NCBI RefSeq assembly: GCF_034424155.1
Contig: NZ_CP139992.1
Coordinates: forward strand, 62,001-126,000
Length of the DNA: 64,000 nucleotides
DNA from: Hafnia alvei
GTDB lineage: Bacteria; Pseudomonadota; Gammaproteobacteria; Enterobacterales; Enterobacteriaceae
Direction: 5' to 3'
In this document: positions 1 to 9,964 of the stretch, piece by piece
Layout of the letters: each line of letters opens with the position of its first letter
Position numbering within the stretch: position 1 is the stretch's first letter
Notes under the pieces: model-generated
The model's database searches: none
What the model was told of the DNA's origin: nothing
Seen by the model: the letters and a program-made list of their open reading frames with translations, nothing else
Made by a program: the position numbers and the translations under genes

Positions 1-887
1 CAGCCGACATAGTGGTAGGCTTCAACAAGATGCCGGGGCTCGATTATTACTATGCCGCAGATGTGTGTTATGCCGAAAAAGTGGCACAGGAAAAAGGATT
101 TTTCTACCGATTAACTTCACGTTATAAGCACTATGCCGAGTTTGAGCGCGCGGTATTTTCAAATGAAAGCCACGCTGAGTTGCTAATGCTGACCGGCAAG
201 CAAATTGCTGATTTCAAAAGGCACTATCAAACTGCGCCTGAGCGTTTTCATATTGTTCCGCCAGGAATATCTTTAGATAGAAAATATGATCACCGTGCAG
301 CCAATATTCGCGAGGATTTTCGTCAGCGTAATGCTATTGCTGATGATGAATTGTTAGTGCTACAGGTGGGGTCTGATTTTAAACGCAAAGGCGTTGATCG
401 AACGTTGCGTGCAATTGCTGCATTGCCAATGGCGACTAAGGTAAAGACAAAGTTAATTGTTGTAGGGCAAGACAAGCCTAAGCGTTATCAAGCACTCGCT
501 GCGAAGTTGGATATTTTATCTCAGGTTCAATTTTACTCTGGCCGAGATGATATCCCTGAATTAATGGCTGCTGCGGACGTGTTAATGCATCCTGCATATC
601 AAGAGTCAGCGGGTATCGTTTTAATTGAGGCGATTGCGGCTGGCTTGCCGGTTATTACAACAGAAACTTGTGGCTATGCTCATCACGTTGCTAGCGCTGA
701 TTGTGGAGTGGTGATTTCTGAGCCATTCGAACAAACGCAGTTAAATGAAGTTTTAGCGCGCGGGCTAGATGACAAAAAACTAAGAGAAACATGGTCCGAA
801 CACGCTAAAGCGTATGCGGATAAAGAAGATCTGTATAGCTTGCCAGAAAGGGCGGCGGATCTCATTTTAGGTGGTAAAAATGATTGA
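1..887 (+). CDS. waaG: LPS core glucosyltransferase I WaaG (5' end outside window)
   Basis: This is a GT4-family retaining glycosyltransferase that adds the first outer-core glucose to heptose II of the LPS inner core at the cytoplasmic face of the inner membrane. The frame is open to base 1 and residues before the first in-frame GTG at 12 match the WaaG family, so the N-terminal Rossmann half lies upstream of the window. Visible family signatures are [10 protein letters not shown] near the left edge, the [17 protein letters not shown] segment, and the C-terminal E-x7-E motif (ESAGIVLIE) that contacts the UDP-sugar. The stop overlaps the waaP start by 8 bases, indicating translational coupling in the waa operon. 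Confidence 0.95.
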   Translation, partial: ADIVVGFNKMPGLDYYYAADVCYAEKVAQEKGFFYRLTSRYKHYAEFERAVFSNESHAELLMLTGKQIADFKRHYQTAPERFHIVPPGISLDRKYDHRAANIREDFRQRNAIADDELLVLQVGSDFKRKGVDRTLRAIAALPMATKVKTKLIVVGQDKPKRYQALAAKLDILSQVQFYSGRDDIPELMAAADVLMHPAYQESAGIVLIEAIAAGLPVITTETCGYAHHVASADCGVVISEPFEQTQLNEVLARGLDDKKLRETWSEHAKAYADKEDLYSLPERAADLILGGKND

Positions 888-1680
888 GTTAAAAGAGCCC
901 TTAACCACATTGTGGAAGGGAAAAGATCCTTTTGTTGAAGTAGAGAAACTTCAAGGGGAGGTTTTTCGTGCTTTGGAGACTCGTAAAACACTTCGTTTTT
1001 CTTTAGCAGAGAAATCATATTTTATTAAAATTCACTATGGCACTACGCTAAAGGAAGTTTTGAAAAATCTGATTTCTTTCCGTATACCTGTATTGGGTGC
1101 CGATCGTGAGTGGAAAGCGATTCACCGTTTGTACCAATTAGACGTTGATACCATGAAAGGGATTGGCTTCGGTCAAACGGGAGCTAATCCGCTGACGCGG
1201 AAATCTTTTATTATTACTGAAGATTTGGCGCCCACAATTAGCCTAGAAGATTACTGTGCTGATTGGGAGCAAACCCCCCCTGATTTTCGTATCAAGCGTA
1301 TGCTAATTAAGCGATTGGCAACGATGGTGAGGAAGATGCATCGTGGTGGGGTAAATCATCGCGATTGTTATATTTGCCATTTTTTACTTCATTTGCCGTT
1401 CGATGGCGATGATGAAAGTCAGCTCAAATTATCGGTTATCGACTTACACCGATCGCAGATCCGTGACAAAGTGCCACAACGTTGGAGAGATAAAGATCTG
1501 ATTGGTTTATATTTCTCATCTTCCAATATTGGGCTGAATAAAAAAGACATTCTTTATTTTCTTAAAATTTATTTTGATGCCCCGTTGCGCCAAACATTGA
1601 CGCAAGAGCGGGAATTGCTAGAAAAAGCGATTACTAAGTCTGAAAAAATTAAAGAACGTACTATACGCAAATCGCTATGA
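880..1680 (+). CDS. waaP: LPS core heptose I kinase WaaP
   Basis: This kinase phosphorylates heptose I of the LPS inner core, a modification needed for outer-membrane integrity and for later WaaY action. The 266-residue product has a protein-kinase-like fold. The catalytic loop HRDCYICHF places the catalytic Asp at residue 162, and the metal-binding VIDLH segment has its Asp at 188. I chose ATG 880 over an in-frame GTG at 871 because it gives the family N-terminus MIELKEPL and overlaps the waaG stop. Cys-rich CYICH is typical of the family. It sits between waaG and the GT8 gene, as in other enterobacterial waa operons. Confidence 0.96.
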   Translation: MIELKEPLTTLWKGKDPFVEVEKLQGEVFRALETRKTLRFSLAEKSYFIKIHYGTTLKEVLKNLISFRIPVLGADREWKAIHRLYQLDVDTMKGIGFGQTGANPLTRKSFIITEDLAPTISLEDYCADWEQTPPDFRIKRMLIKRLATMVRKMHRGGVNHRDCYICHFLLHLPFDGDDESQLKLSVIDLHRSQIRDKVPQRWRDKDLIGLYFSSSNIGLNKKDILYFLKIYFDAPLRQTLTQERELLEKAITKSEKIKERTIRKSL

Positions 1681-1718
1681 CCGATCTTTCAGTGTATTGA
1701 GAGGATAAGTGAGAAACT

Positions 1719-2726
1719 ATGTTTTTCCATGAAGAGCAGTACATCAAGGACGTCATAACATATATTGGTAATAAACCTGACGATAACAGCCAATATCAGA
1801 ATATTGCTTACGGTACGGATAAAAATTTTTTGTTTGGCTGTGCAGTATCAATCACGTCATTTCTTATCCATAATTCAGAGCTAAAATTTAATTTCCATGT
1901 GTTCACCGACTCTTTTTCTGAGAGCGATAGAGAAAAATTTAAAGCATTAGCTGAGCAATATAAAACTAACATCTCTATTTATCTCGTTAATGCGGATAGT
2001 TTAAAATCTCTGCCGGAAAATAAGCTTTGGACATATGCTATTTACTTTAGATTCATTATTGCTGATTATTTTAGCGGGAAGTTAGAACGCATTACATATA
2101 TTGATTCTGATGTTGTATGCAATGGTTCAATACAAGAACTTGTTCATCTTCCTCTGAATGGTGCTGTGGTTGCTGCAGTTACTGAGCGTGATGAAAAGTG
2201 GTGGCTTCAACGTTCTGAGGTGTTAGGGAATGATCTGATCGCCAAAGGGTATTTTAATACGGGTGTCTTGGTGATTGACCTAGCTGAATGGCAAGCACTT
2301 GATGTTAGCATGCAGGCTATGAAGTCATTAAACGATAGTAATATAAGAAGCAAACTGACTTATTACGATCAAGATGTGCTTAATATAATCTTAGCTGGGC
2401 GGGTACTGTTCTTAGATAAGAAATACAATACACAATTTAGTTTAAATTATGAACTAAAAAAGAATTGTAAAAGCCCTGTTGACGAAAATACGGTACTCAT
2501 TCACTACATCGGTCCAACGAAGCCTTGGCACGAATGGGCTCAATACCCCAGTGCGACACCGTTTTATCAAGCGAAAAAGCACTCCCCTTGGGGGATGACA
2601 TCGCTGATAAAGCCTCAGAGTAGTAGCCAGCTTCGCTACTGTGCTAAACATAAATTTAACCAGCATAAATCTTTTGAAGGCATCTACTTTTACTTTATGT
2701 ATTTTGTAAAGAAAATGTTTGGATGA
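1719..2726 (+). CDS. GT8-family LPS outer-core hexosyltransferase (WaaO/WaaI-like)
   Basis: This is a family 8 glycosyltransferase that probably adds the second hexose (glucose or galactose) of the outer core using a UDP-sugar and Mn2+. The 335-residue product shows the AYGTDKNFLFG start of the GT8 domain near residue 30, the metal-binding DSD at 129-131, and the LIHYIGPTKPWHEW segment near residue 262, followed by the C-terminal glycosyltransferase extension seen in WaaO/WaaJ/WaaR proteins. It most resembles WaaO/WaaI, but GT8 paralogues differ mainly in acceptor and sugar, so no symbol is assigned. Only one such gene is present, whereas E. coli cores use several. Base composition begins to drop here. 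Confidence 0.88.
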   Translation: MFFHEEQYIKDVITYIGNKPDDNSQYQNIAYGTDKNFLFGCAVSITSFLIHNSELKFNFHVFTDSFSESDREKFKALAEQYKTNISIYLVNADSLKSLPENKLWTYAIYFRFIIADYFSGKLERITYIDSDVVCNGSIQELVHLPLNGAVVAAVTERDEKWWLQRSEVLGNDLIAKGYFNTGVLVIDLAEWQALDVSMQAMKSLNDSNIRSKLTYYDQDVLNIILAGRVLFLDKKYNTQFSLNYELKKNCKSPVDENTVLIHYIGPTKPWHEWAQYPSATPFYQAKKHSPWGMTSLIKPQSSSQLRYCAKHKFNQHKSFEGIYFYFMYFVKKMFG

Positions 2727-2754
2727 AGTTCAATATCAATATTCGGATATTTTC

Positions 2755-3480
2755 ATGATAGTTAGTAAAAATATAAAAAATTTCAAAGTCTATATTAAAG
2801 ACAATAATGAAATTTACGAAAAGATATTCAGAGATTTCCTCAATAATGATCTTGATGTCATAAAAGTATTTCGTAGTATCGAAGACACCAAGGTTTCATT
2901 GATTAATACTCCCCATGGGAAATTTGTATTCAAGGTTTTCGCACCAAAAGAAAAAAAAGTTGAACGTTTTTTTAAGTCTTTTGTTAAAGGTGACTACTAC
3001 CTGAATTTGTTGCTTCAAACTGATAGAGTAAGAAATGAAGGAATTACATTCCCGAATGATTTCTATCTGTTAGCGGAGAAGAAAATATTTAACTACGCTA
3101 GCGTATTTATCATGATAATTGAATTTGTTGATGGTATTGAACTATCGGATGTTGAAGATTTCAATGAAAGCATTCGTACTGAAATTCATGCTAAAATGAA
3201 TGAGTTACATCAGCATAATATGGTTTCTGGTGATCCGCATAAAGGCAATTTTATTTTATCACAAGATGGAATAAGAATTATCGATTTATCGGGTAAAGCG
3301 TGTAATGCAAAGCGGAAAGCCAAAGATAGAATTGATATGGAAAGACATCTTAATATTGATAATGCTGTTAATGATTTTGCTTATTATTCTGTTGTGTATA
3401 AAAACATTTTACGTCAAAAAATAAAATCATTTAAAGCAAAAATAAAAATGTTTTTAGGGTTTAAAAAACGTAAGGCCTGA
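2755..3480 (+). CDS. waaY: LPS core heptose II kinase WaaY
   Basis: WaaY phosphorylates heptose II of the inner core and acts after WaaP. The 241-residue product is a small kinase-like protein with the catalytic loop SGDPHKGNF (about 158-166) and the IIDLSGK metal-binding segment (about 175-181). The frame is also open from a TTG at 2719 that overlaps the preceding stop, but ATG 2755 gives an N-terminus collinear with known WaaY and is preferred; neither has a strong ribosome-binding site. The gene is strikingly AT-rich, with many AAA and AAT codons, compared with the flanking housekeeping genes. Confidence 0.93.
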   Translation: MIVSKNIKNFKVYIKDNNEIYEKIFRDFLNNDLDVIKVFRSIEDTKVSLINTPHGKFVFKVFAPKEKKVERFFKSFVKGDYYLNLLLQTDRVRNEGITFPNDFYLLAEKKIFNYASVFIMIIEFVDGIELSDVEDFNESIRTEIHAKMNELHQHNMVSGDPHKGNFILSQDGIRIIDLSGKACNAKRKAKDRIDMERHLNIDNAVNDFAYYSVVYKNILRQKIKSFKAKIKMFLGFKKRKA

Positions 3481-3489
3481 GTTAATTTT

Positions 3490-4269
3490 ATGAATCATCC
3501 TCAATACATTTCAAAAAATGATGTAGATATGTTGATGAAAGAGAAGATGCATGAAAATGCAGTTATTTTTCTTTCAGGCCCAACATCGGTAAATACACCA
3601 ATTTCATTACTCAATAAATCAGATGTCATAGCGGTCAATGGCTCTGCTCGTTATCTCATTGAACATGAAATTAAACCATTTATTTATGTATTAACGGATG
3701 ACAGATTTTTATTGCAAAGAAACGATGACTTTAAGTTTTTTGTTAAAAATAGCCAACATACTATAGTTAATTGTGATGTGTTTGAGAAAGCAAGTTTAGA
3801 GGATAAGCAATTTCTGCAAGAAAATTGTCACATCATGAAAATGCTTTATAAAAGAGAGAAGGGTGGTTTTTTTAAAAAGATAAAATTCAAAATTTTGTCA
3901 CTGAGAAATAAAAATATTTTAATTGATGTGCCAATGTCAAAAAGAAGAAGATTAGTTGGATTTAGTTTAGATATTAGTGATGGATATTGTTCTTGTCATA
4001 CCGTGGCATATGCCGCAATCCAAATCGCCTATAGTTTACGTTATACAAAAATCATATGCTCTGGGTTAGATTTAGTGGATTCGTGCTCTCGCTTTTATGA
4101 TAAGAATGGAGAGTCATCTATGCCTTCCGAACTAAGTCGAGATTTAGGGAAAATACTTCCATTCTTTCAATTTATGAAAAGTAACGTCAAAGATATTGAA
4201 ATATATAACTTATCAAATAATACGGCAATTGATTATAAAATAATCCCGTATCTAAATATGAAAGAATAA
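3490..4269 (+). CDS. waaZ: LPS core protein WaaZ (Kdo III modification)
   Basis: WaaZ is associated with addition of a third Kdo to the LPS inner core in E. coli, producing truncated-core glycoforms. The 259-residue product has the family hallmarks VIFLSGPTSVNTP near the N-terminus, a VIAVNGSARYL segment, the DISDGYCSCHTVAYAA stretch, and a C-terminal MPSELSRDLGKILPFF block. No transmembrane segment or signal peptide is evident, consistent with a cytoplasmic or peripheral enzyme. It lies between waaY and the waaU-like gene, as in E. coli K-12, and is equally AT-rich. The waaS gene that cooperates with waaZ in K-12 is not at its usual position here. Confidence 0.9.
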   Translation: MNHPQYISKNDVDMLMKEKMHENAVIFLSGPTSVNTPISLLNKSDVIAVNGSARYLIEHEIKPFIYVLTDDRFLLQRNDDFKFFVKNSQHTIVNCDVFEKASLEDKQFLQENCHIMKMLYKREKGGFFKKIKFKILSLRNKNILIDVPMSKRRRLVGFSLDISDGYCSCHTVAYAAIQIAYSLRYTKIICSGLDLVDSCSRFYDKNGESSMPSELSRDLGKILPFFQFMKSNVKDIEIYNLSNNTAIDYKIIPYLNMKE

Positions 4270-4314
4270 GTGGTTTTAGTTAATTTTGTTTGGAATTTTA
4301 TTGGAGTCTCATCA

Positions 4315-5400
4315 GTGAAATTAGGTTCCTTTCACAGAAGAAAGAAAGTTTTTATTAAAGACTTTAAAATTTTCATGATGATGGTTTTGTTTTTCCGTTT
4401 TAAAAAGCCTGTTTTTGAAACGAAAAAAATAAAAAACATTTTAATCATGAGAGATAATAATAAGCTTGGCGATATGATCATATTCACTCCGCTTTTTCGT
4501 GAGTGTCATCGACTAGGCCTCGATGTATCTGTCGTTACGGGTGATGTATGTGCTGAGTTGCTAAGCGAAAATAAAAATATTAAACATATATTCGTCTGTA
4601 AAGAACATTTCTTTAATATGTTTTTTCTCGCTCTAAAATTGAGAAAGAAAAAATATGATTTAATTATTGATCCACTTAATGAAGTGCATAGCTATCGAAG
4701 TATCATGATGATGCAGGTAATCAATCCCAAACATATTCTAGGTTTTAATAAGGAAGGAAAATATAAAACTTATGATATTAGTTTGTCGGAAGACCTATCA
4801 TTAAATCGGCATACATCTGAAAGAATTAAATCAATTTTACAAAAAATAAATCCCGATATAGATCTTGATAAAATAGATATGTCATATGAGTTACCGATCT
4901 CCTCGGATGTCGATAACACGGTGAAAAAATATCTAGAGCGTTTTAACGGAAAAACAACCGTGTTGCTAAATCCGTTCGGTGCGCTAAAAACACGAAAATT
5001 TAGCTCTGCTAAAATTAATTCGATTGTCGATCTTATTAAGAAAAAGATCGCAAATCCAGTAATAATTATTTCTGGTCTTGAGTCAGAAATTAAGGATATA
5101 GAGATAGATGGTGTAGAGAAAACACCGTTTACGCGGTATATACATGCGACATCGTTGGTAAAGCAAGTCGATTACATTGTTTCTGTTGATACATCGATAG
5201 TTCATGCAGCTACTGCATTTAATAAACCTATCGTAGCTTTTTATCCGATGTCTAAAGCTCGGGTTAATTCACAGCCTTTAACTTGGGGGCCAAACAGCGA
5301 ACATGCAATTCAGGTATTATCGGATACGCGAAATGTTGAAGATATTCCTGATGACATTATCAAGTATGCTATTGAAAATATGATCTCGATGAGAAGTTAA
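4315..5400 (+). CDS. waaU: GT9-family LPS heptosyltransferase IV (WaaU/RfaK-like)
   Basis: This GT9 transferase probably adds the terminal heptose of the outer core from an ADP-heptose donor. The 361-residue product has the donor-site region IMRDNNKLGDMII near the N-terminus and the VSVDTSIVHAATAF segment followed by KPIVAFYP near the C-terminus, as in WaaU. The reading frame extends back to a GTG at 4270, but GTG 4315 is preferred: TTGGAG at 4301-4306 is correctly spaced from it, and the resulting VKLGSFHRRKK start lines up with the K-12 protein. It is the last + strand gene of the waa run and is followed by a bidirectional terminator. Exact sugar specificity is inferred. Confidence 0.83.
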   Translation: MKLGSFHRRKKVFIKDFKIFMMMVLFFRFKKPVFETKKIKNILIMRDNNKLGDMIIFTPLFRECHRLGLDVSVVTGDVCAELLSENKNIKHIFVCKEHFFNMFFLALKLRKKKYDLIIDPLNEVHSYRSIMMMQVINPKHILGFNKEGKYKTYDISLSEDLSLNRHTSERIKSILQKINPDIDLDKIDMSYELPISSDVDNTVKKYLERFNGKTTVLLNPFGALKTRKFSSAKINSIVDLIKKKIANPVIIISGLESEIKDIEIDGVEKTPFTRYIHATSLVKQVDYIVSVDTSIVHAATAFNKPIVAFYPMSKARVNSQPLTWGPNSEHAIQVLSDTRNVEDIPDDIIKYAIENMISMRS

Positions 5401-5422
5401 AAGGGCCCAGTTGGGCCCTTTT
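5399..5422. terminator. Bidirectional rho-independent terminator
   Basis: An AAGGGCCCA / TGGGCCCTT stem with a tiny loop is flanked by A and T runs on both sides. It lies between the convergent waaU-like and waaL genes and can stop transcription from either strand. Confidence 0.9.
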
Positions 5423-5426
5423 ATTT

Positions 5427-6653
5427 TTAGTTATTTATGTAGTATTTTTTCGCATGTAAAGCGAGAAGAATACCAATGATAACCGCAATGTTTTCAATTC
5501 TTACCGTTTCGAAAGCGCCTCTAACAACAAAGTCACCAATTAGTATGAGCGTCAAGATGAGGAATGCATCTTGTGCAGGACCATTGTTTTCACGGTACCC
5601 TTTGATACTCGAAACTAATGTTGATGCTAATAAATAATAAAGTGATGCTAATCCGATTATGCCGCCTGCAAACCAGATGGAAAGCGTTAAGTTATGCGGC
5701 CCGATAGATTTTTTAAAACGCCAGTCAGGGTAGCTTGAAGAACGTTCATTATAAACATGATGATAAAGATCGTTACCAAAGCCATAGCCTTTGATGGGAT
5801 TTTCAAGGATAAGATCGAGTGCTGCGCCCTGCGTACCATTTTCATAACGACCACTACTGTCAGTTTGTTGCAGTTTGTGGAATAACGTTTTGACCTGCTG
5901 TGGATCTTTTTGATGAACGGCAAATAGGCCGAAACCAATCACGACTAGTGCTATCAAAGGTAGCTTCCATTCGCGTTTAATCAGTGCCCAAATCAATGCG
6001 GGAACTGCTAATGATAGCCAAGTTCCTCGTTGCAGTGTGCCAAGCATGAGGATAGCGAAAATTGCTGCAAGTACGAAAAATAGTATTTTGTACTTTTTGC
6101 CAGGTATGACCCATAAAGTGAGTATGGCTGGGAATATAAATATTAGAGTATCAGAAATTCTGCGGTGTTCGAAGCTGGTAAATGGAATAATACCGATTTT
6201 GTACTCTTCAATATATTGATGAATCTCTGTTCCGGTTAGGATAACCAGCGTGGTGATAAGAGCCGCTATTAGCATAGTATCTATTTTGCTGTTGTCTTCT
6301 TTATGAAGAACAGCTGCAATCATCACGGATACCAGAAGCATTTTTTCAAAAACTGTATTCAGAGCACGCTTGAGGCTTAGCGATGGTTCTACTGAAATTG
6401 CTATTGCATATATTATTGCGATGCAAAAGATAATTAAAGATAAGAAAAGGTTATTCTTGAAAATGCTGAATATTTTTTTCCTTTGCTTAACGATATAAAC
6501 TAATCCAGTTATGTATATAGCGTAGCTAATTGCATGTTTGTATCGACTTACCCCATCAAAAAAATAGGTTACTATAAATAAAAATACAATAGATCTATTC
6601 CATATAGACTGCCAATCGATGTTCCTTCTCTGATTTGGTAGTGCTGAACTCAT
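5427..6653 (-). CDS. waaL: O-antigen ligase WaaL
   Basis: WaaL transfers undecaprenyl-linked O-antigen to the completed lipid A-core on the periplasmic face of the inner membrane. The 408-residue product is a Wzy_C-type polytopic protein with about ten to twelve hydrophobic segments. It has a conserved QRG Arg near 209, a large periplasmic loop (about 245-320) with the SSGRYENG patch, and the hallmark GPHN motif with His 320. It starts 28 bases after the waaC stop, so it is the last gene of the hldD-waaF-waaC-waaL operon. WaaL is poorly conserved between species, but position and motifs make the assignment firm. Confidence 0.93.
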   Translation of the reverse strand: MSSALPNQRRNIDWQSIWNRSIVFLFIVTYFFDGVSRYKHAISYAIYITGLVYIVKQRKKIFSIFKNNLFLSLIIFCIAIIYAIAISVEPSLSLKRALNTVFEKMLLVSVMIAAVLHKEDNSKIDTMLIAALITTLVILTGTEIHQYIEEYKIGIIPFTSFEHRRISDTLIFIFPAILTLWVIPGKKYKILFFVLAAIFAILMLGTLQRGTWLSLAVPALIWALIKREWKLPLIALVVIGFGLFAVHQKDPQQVKTLFHKLQQTDSSGRYENGTQGAALDLILENPIKGYGFGNDLYHHVYNERSSSYPDWRFKKSIGPHNLTLSIWFAGGIIGLASLYYLLASTLVSSIKGYRENNGPAQDAFLILTLILIGDFVVRGAFETVRIENIAVIIGILLALHAKKYYINN

Positions 6654-6681
6654 ATATACTCCGAAGATAAAACAACTCTTA

Positions 6682-7641
6682 TTAAATTTTAGCCAAGGCG
6701 TTAAATACAGTATTCGCTGACAAATTAGTTAATGATTTATCCTGAGAACAACACGCCACCTGATTTTCTCCATATCCTCCAATCAGCCCCGGATCGGTTG
6801 GACCATACAGCGTAATATTTGGTCGATCGAGTGCGGCTGCGAGATGGCTTAACCCAGTATCGACAGATACAACGGCCTTCGCCCCCGCCAATACTTCCGC
6901 CACCTGTTCTAACGATAAACGTGGCAGCACCTCTACATGACTGAAACCTTCAGCCAAGCGCTGAGCGCGTTGGTGCTCATGTTCCGCCCCCCAAGGTAAT
7001 TTAATCTTCATTCCTGTAGGCTCAACCAGAGCAATAAGGTCACGCCAATGTTCTTCTGGCCAGTGCTTATCATCGCGTGTTGTTGCATGTAAGAACACGA
7101 AATACTGGCCGTTATCCGCTGGGAGATGACTGAGAAAGCGCTGAGAGATAGCGTAGTCCCCTCTGCTTTCTGGTTTTGTGTAGCCTAAGCTCAGTGCAAA
7201 TAGCTCACGTGTTCTTTCGACCGCATGCATTTTTTTATTAATGCTATAGCGGTGATTGAAGAACCAGCTGGCGAATGGCTCACGAGCACTTTGACAGTCT
7301 TGTCCGTGGCGCGGGCCTTTTGCTATACGGGTGATTAACGCTGCGCTTTTTATCAGCCCCTGAGCATCAATGACGGCATCATAGGAGCGGCGCTGTACTT
7401 CTCGTTTGAAATCACAGCGTTCTTGACGTGTATTAGCACCAAACCAGTTCTTCCTCCAGCGGCGGATAGCCACTGGGATCACGCGATCGACCGCAGGATG
7501 CCAGCTTGGTATCTGCGCGAACCCTTCTTCTACCACCCAATCAAATTTAATACCTGGAATGGCATGCATAGCATCTGTCAGTGCTGGTAGCGTGTGCAGC
7601 ACATCGCCCATCGATGAGGTTTTGACAATCAAGACATGCAT
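6682..7641 (-). CDS. waaC: LPS heptosyltransferase I WaaC
   Basis: WaaC transfers the first L-glycero-D-manno-heptose from ADP-heptose to Kdo2-lipid A in the cytoplasm. The 319-residue GT9 protein begins VLIVKTSSMGDVLHTLPAL, which contains the catalytic-region Asp 13, and carries the donor-binding VVSVDTGLSHLAAAL and TLYGPTDPGLIG segments near the C-terminus. The start ATG overlaps the waaF stop as TAATG, indicating tight coupling. Length and order match the enterobacterial family with no anomalies. Confidence 0.97.
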   Translation of the reverse strand: MHVLIVKTSSMGDVLHTLPALTDAMHAIPGIKFDWVVEEGFAQIPSWHPAVDRVIPVAIRRWRKNWFGANTRQERCDFKREVQRRSYDAVIDAQGLIKSAALITRIAKGPRHGQDCQSAREPFASWFFNHRYSINKKMHAVERTRELFALSLGYTKPESRGDYAISQRFLSHLPADNGQYFVFLHATTRDDKHWPEEHWRDLIALVEPTGMKIKLPWGAEHEHQRAQRLAEGFSHVEVLPRLSLEQVAEVLAGAKAVVSVDTGLSHLAAALDRPNITLYGPTDPGLIGGYGENQVACCSQDKSLTNLSANTVFNALAKI

Positions 7642-8690
7642 TACTGCTGGGTATCCTTTGGTAATAACTCGTTCAATGCTTGCATAACAACATCAGGCTG
7701 AATATCGATCAGGCTCTGGTGATAGCCTTGATTGGCATCACCTTTGCGTATTTTGAGATAACCCGTAATCAGGCGGATAACTTTAGCTTTGTTTGACAGC
7801 GGCGGTGTGAAATCTGGGCTGCTAGGGCCATAAAGCGCGACTAATGGTTTATCAAGCGCGGCGGCTACGTGCATTAGGCCGGAGTCATTGGTCACAATCG
7901 CCTGACATGCCGCAATTAATATCACGGCTTGATCTAAGTTTGTTTGCCCTGCGACATTCAAACAATATTCGCGGGCGTCTTCAGTTAGCGCTTGGCAAAT
8001 TTCTTCACCGGCTTCGTGGTCTTTGGCTGAGCCAAATAGAGCCACCTGATATCCTTGTTCAATCAGTTTTTGCGCTAACGCGGCATAGTGGTAGTGCGGC
8101 CATCTCTTCGCTGGGCCAAATTCAGCGCCAGGACAGAAACCAATAATTGGGCGGTGGTCTGTCAGATTAAACGCCGCCGCTGTTTCAGCAATTTCTTCAT
8201 CTGAGACGCTGAGTGCTGGCCAAAGCAGTGGTTGAGGCAAATCTTTGGCAGATTTTATCTGCTGTGCCGGATAAGCCAATGCGACATACCGTTCAACCAT
8301 TAACGGGAATGCGGCTTTATCGAGCTGGCGGACATCTGTCAGCAAGCCATAGCGCATTTCACCTTTCCAACCTGTTCTAGCCGGAATGCGTGCAAAGAAA
8401 GGGATTAACGCAGATTTAAACGAGTTTGGCAGTACGTAGGCACGATCATAGCCTTTATCACGCAGGCTTTTGCCTAAGTGGTAGCGCTCGCCCAGCGCGA
8501 AAGAACCATGCCCTAAGGGCATGGCGATCGCTTCGTTAACTTCTGGCATTCGCGCTAACAAAGGACGGCACCAGTTCGGTGCCATCACGTCAATTTTAGC
8601 GTCAGGATGTTCGGCCTTCAGGGTTCGATACAAGCTTTGCGACATCATCATATCGCCTACCCATGAAGGGCCGATAACCAGTATTTTCAT
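7641..8690 (-). CDS. waaF: LPS heptosyltransferase II WaaF
   Basis: WaaF adds the second heptose to the inner core. The 349-residue GT9 protein starts MKILVIGPSWVGDMMMSQ and has the IVTNDSGLMHVAAAL and ALYGPSSPDFTPPL donor-site blocks. An in-frame ATG four codons earlier (8702) abuts an AAGGA ribosome-binding site too closely; ATG 8690 is better spaced and gives the family N-terminus. It follows hldD and overlaps waaC by one base. Confidence 0.97.
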   Translation of the reverse strand: MKILVIGPSWVGDMMMSQSLYRTLKAEHPDAKIDVMAPNWCRPLLARMPEVNEAIAMPLGHGSFALGERYHLGKSLRDKGYDRAYVLPNSFKSALIPFFARIPARTGWKGEMRYGLLTDVRQLDKAAFPLMVERYVALAYPAQQIKSAKDLPQPLLWPALSVSDEEIAETAAAFNLTDHRPIIGFCPGAEFGPAKRWPHYHYAALAQKLIEQGYQVALFGSAKDHEAGEEICQALTEDAREYCLNVAGQTNLDQAVILIAACQAIVTNDSGLMHVAAALDKPLVALYGPSSPDFTPPLSNKAKVIRLITGYLKIRKGDANQGYHQSLIDIQPDVVMQALNELLPKDTQQ

Positions 8691-8725
8691 ACCGTGTTTC
8701 ATTCCTTACGGTTGTGGAGCCGTGT

Positions 8726-9655
8726 TTAGGCTTTGTTATTCAGCCACGCAAGATATTCGCTCACGCCTTCAGCAACGGTTTTAAACGGCTTGTCATAGCC
8801 AGCCGCACGTAGTTTGGTGGTATCAGCTTTGGTGAAACCCTGATAGCGGCCTTTTAGTTTGTCTGGGAAAGGAATGTAGCTGATGCTGCCTTTCTGATGA
8901 TAGGCAACAACCGCGTCAGCGACGGCTTGGAATGATTCAGCACGGCCAGTACCGCAGTTAAAGATGCCAGAGATACCTTTCTGCCAGAACCACAGGTTCA
9001 CATCAGCAACGTCGCCTACATAGATGAAGTCACGTTTGAAGTCATCGCTGCCTTCAAACAGCTTTGGATCTTCGCCGTTGTTGATTTGGTTATTCAGATG
9101 GAATGCAACGCTTGCCATGCTGCCTTTATGACCTTCACGAGGACCATAAACGTTGAAGTAGCGGAAGCCACAGATCTGAGATTCTGCCTCTGGTAGGATC
9201 TGACGAACGTACTGATCGAACAGGAATTTGGAGTAGCCATAAACGTTTAATGGGCCTTCGAATTCGCGTTCTTCAGTGAATTGTTCAGTTAAGCCATAAG
9301 TGGCGGCAGAAGATGCGTACAAGAATGGGATCTGGCGTTCCAAACAGAAATGCAGCAGCTCTTTGGAGTACTGATAGTTGTTATCCATCATATACTTGCC
9401 ATCCCATTCGGTCGTGGATGAGCATGCACCTTCATGGAAAACGGCTTCGATATCGCCGAAATCATCGCCAGCCACAACGCTGGCAATAAAGTCTTCTTTA
9501 TCCATGTAGTCGGTAATTTCTAAATCGACCAAATTAACAAATTTAGTGCCATCTTTAAGGTTATCGACCACGAGAATGTCGCTGTAGCCTTTATTATTCA
9601 GTGCTTTAACGATGTTGCTGCCGATCATGCCAGCGCCGCCGGTTACAATAATCAT
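8726..9655 (-). CDS. hldD: ADP-L-glycero-D-manno-heptose 6-epimerase HldD
   Basis: HldD converts ADP-D,D-heptose to ADP-L,D-heptose, the donor used by WaaC and WaaF. The 309-residue short-chain dehydrogenase-type enzyme has an NADP-binding GGAGMIGSN motif at the N-terminus, an ASSAATYG Ser/Thr block and a YGYSK catalytic pair. ATG 9655 is chosen because AAAGG precedes it at a good distance and the family starts with MIIVTGG; the frame itself extends 12 codons further. It heads the hldD-waaF-waaC-waaL operon. In E. coli this gene is heat inducible; I could not identify a clean sigma-32 site here. Confidence 0.97.
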   Translation of the reverse strand: MIIVTGGAGMIGSNIVKALNNKGYSDILVVDNLKDGTKFVNLVDLEITDYMDKEDFIASVVAGDDFGDIEAVFHEGACSSTTEWDGKYMMDNNYQYSKELLHFCLERQIPFLYASSAATYGLTEQFTEEREFEGPLNVYGYSKFLFDQYVRQILPEAESQICGFRYFNVYGPREGHKGSMASVAFHLNNQINNGEDPKLFEGSDDFKRDFIYVGDVADVNLWFWQKGISGIFNCGTGRAESFQAVADAVVAYHQKGSISYIPFPDKLKGRYQGFTKADTTKLRAAGYDKPFKTVAEGVSEYLAWLNNKA

Positions 9656-9964
9656 GAGATTTACCTTTAAATAAACGAAACAGTGGCGCACAACGCCCCA
9701 CGTTATATGACCTCATAATAGCATTTCATGCTTAAGCATTCAGCGTATAGGGCATGAATCTGAATCAAAAGCCCCTAAATTAGGCCTCATACTGTCATGA
9801 GTGGTGTATGGCGACTAATTCATAACTGAAAGTAATTATTTCCCGTAATCTGAAAACAGCGTGATATCTGCTGCATTTTTCACATTCTGTGAGTTACAAA
9901 CTCGTTTCATTTGCAACAAGACAGTAATATGTTTCACAAACTTGCCCATCCAGGAGATAACACC
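9656..9964. promoter_or_regulatory. Divergent hldD / kbl control region
   Basis: This 309-base gap must hold the promoters of the divergent hldD and kbl-tdh operons. A TATTAT -10-like hexamer reading toward hldD lies near 9718, but its -35 is poor. AGGAGA at 9952-9957 is the kbl ribosome-binding site. A short upstream frame that would extend kbl to 9911 has no such site and is not supported. No repeat or RNA gene was seen. Confidence 0.5.
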
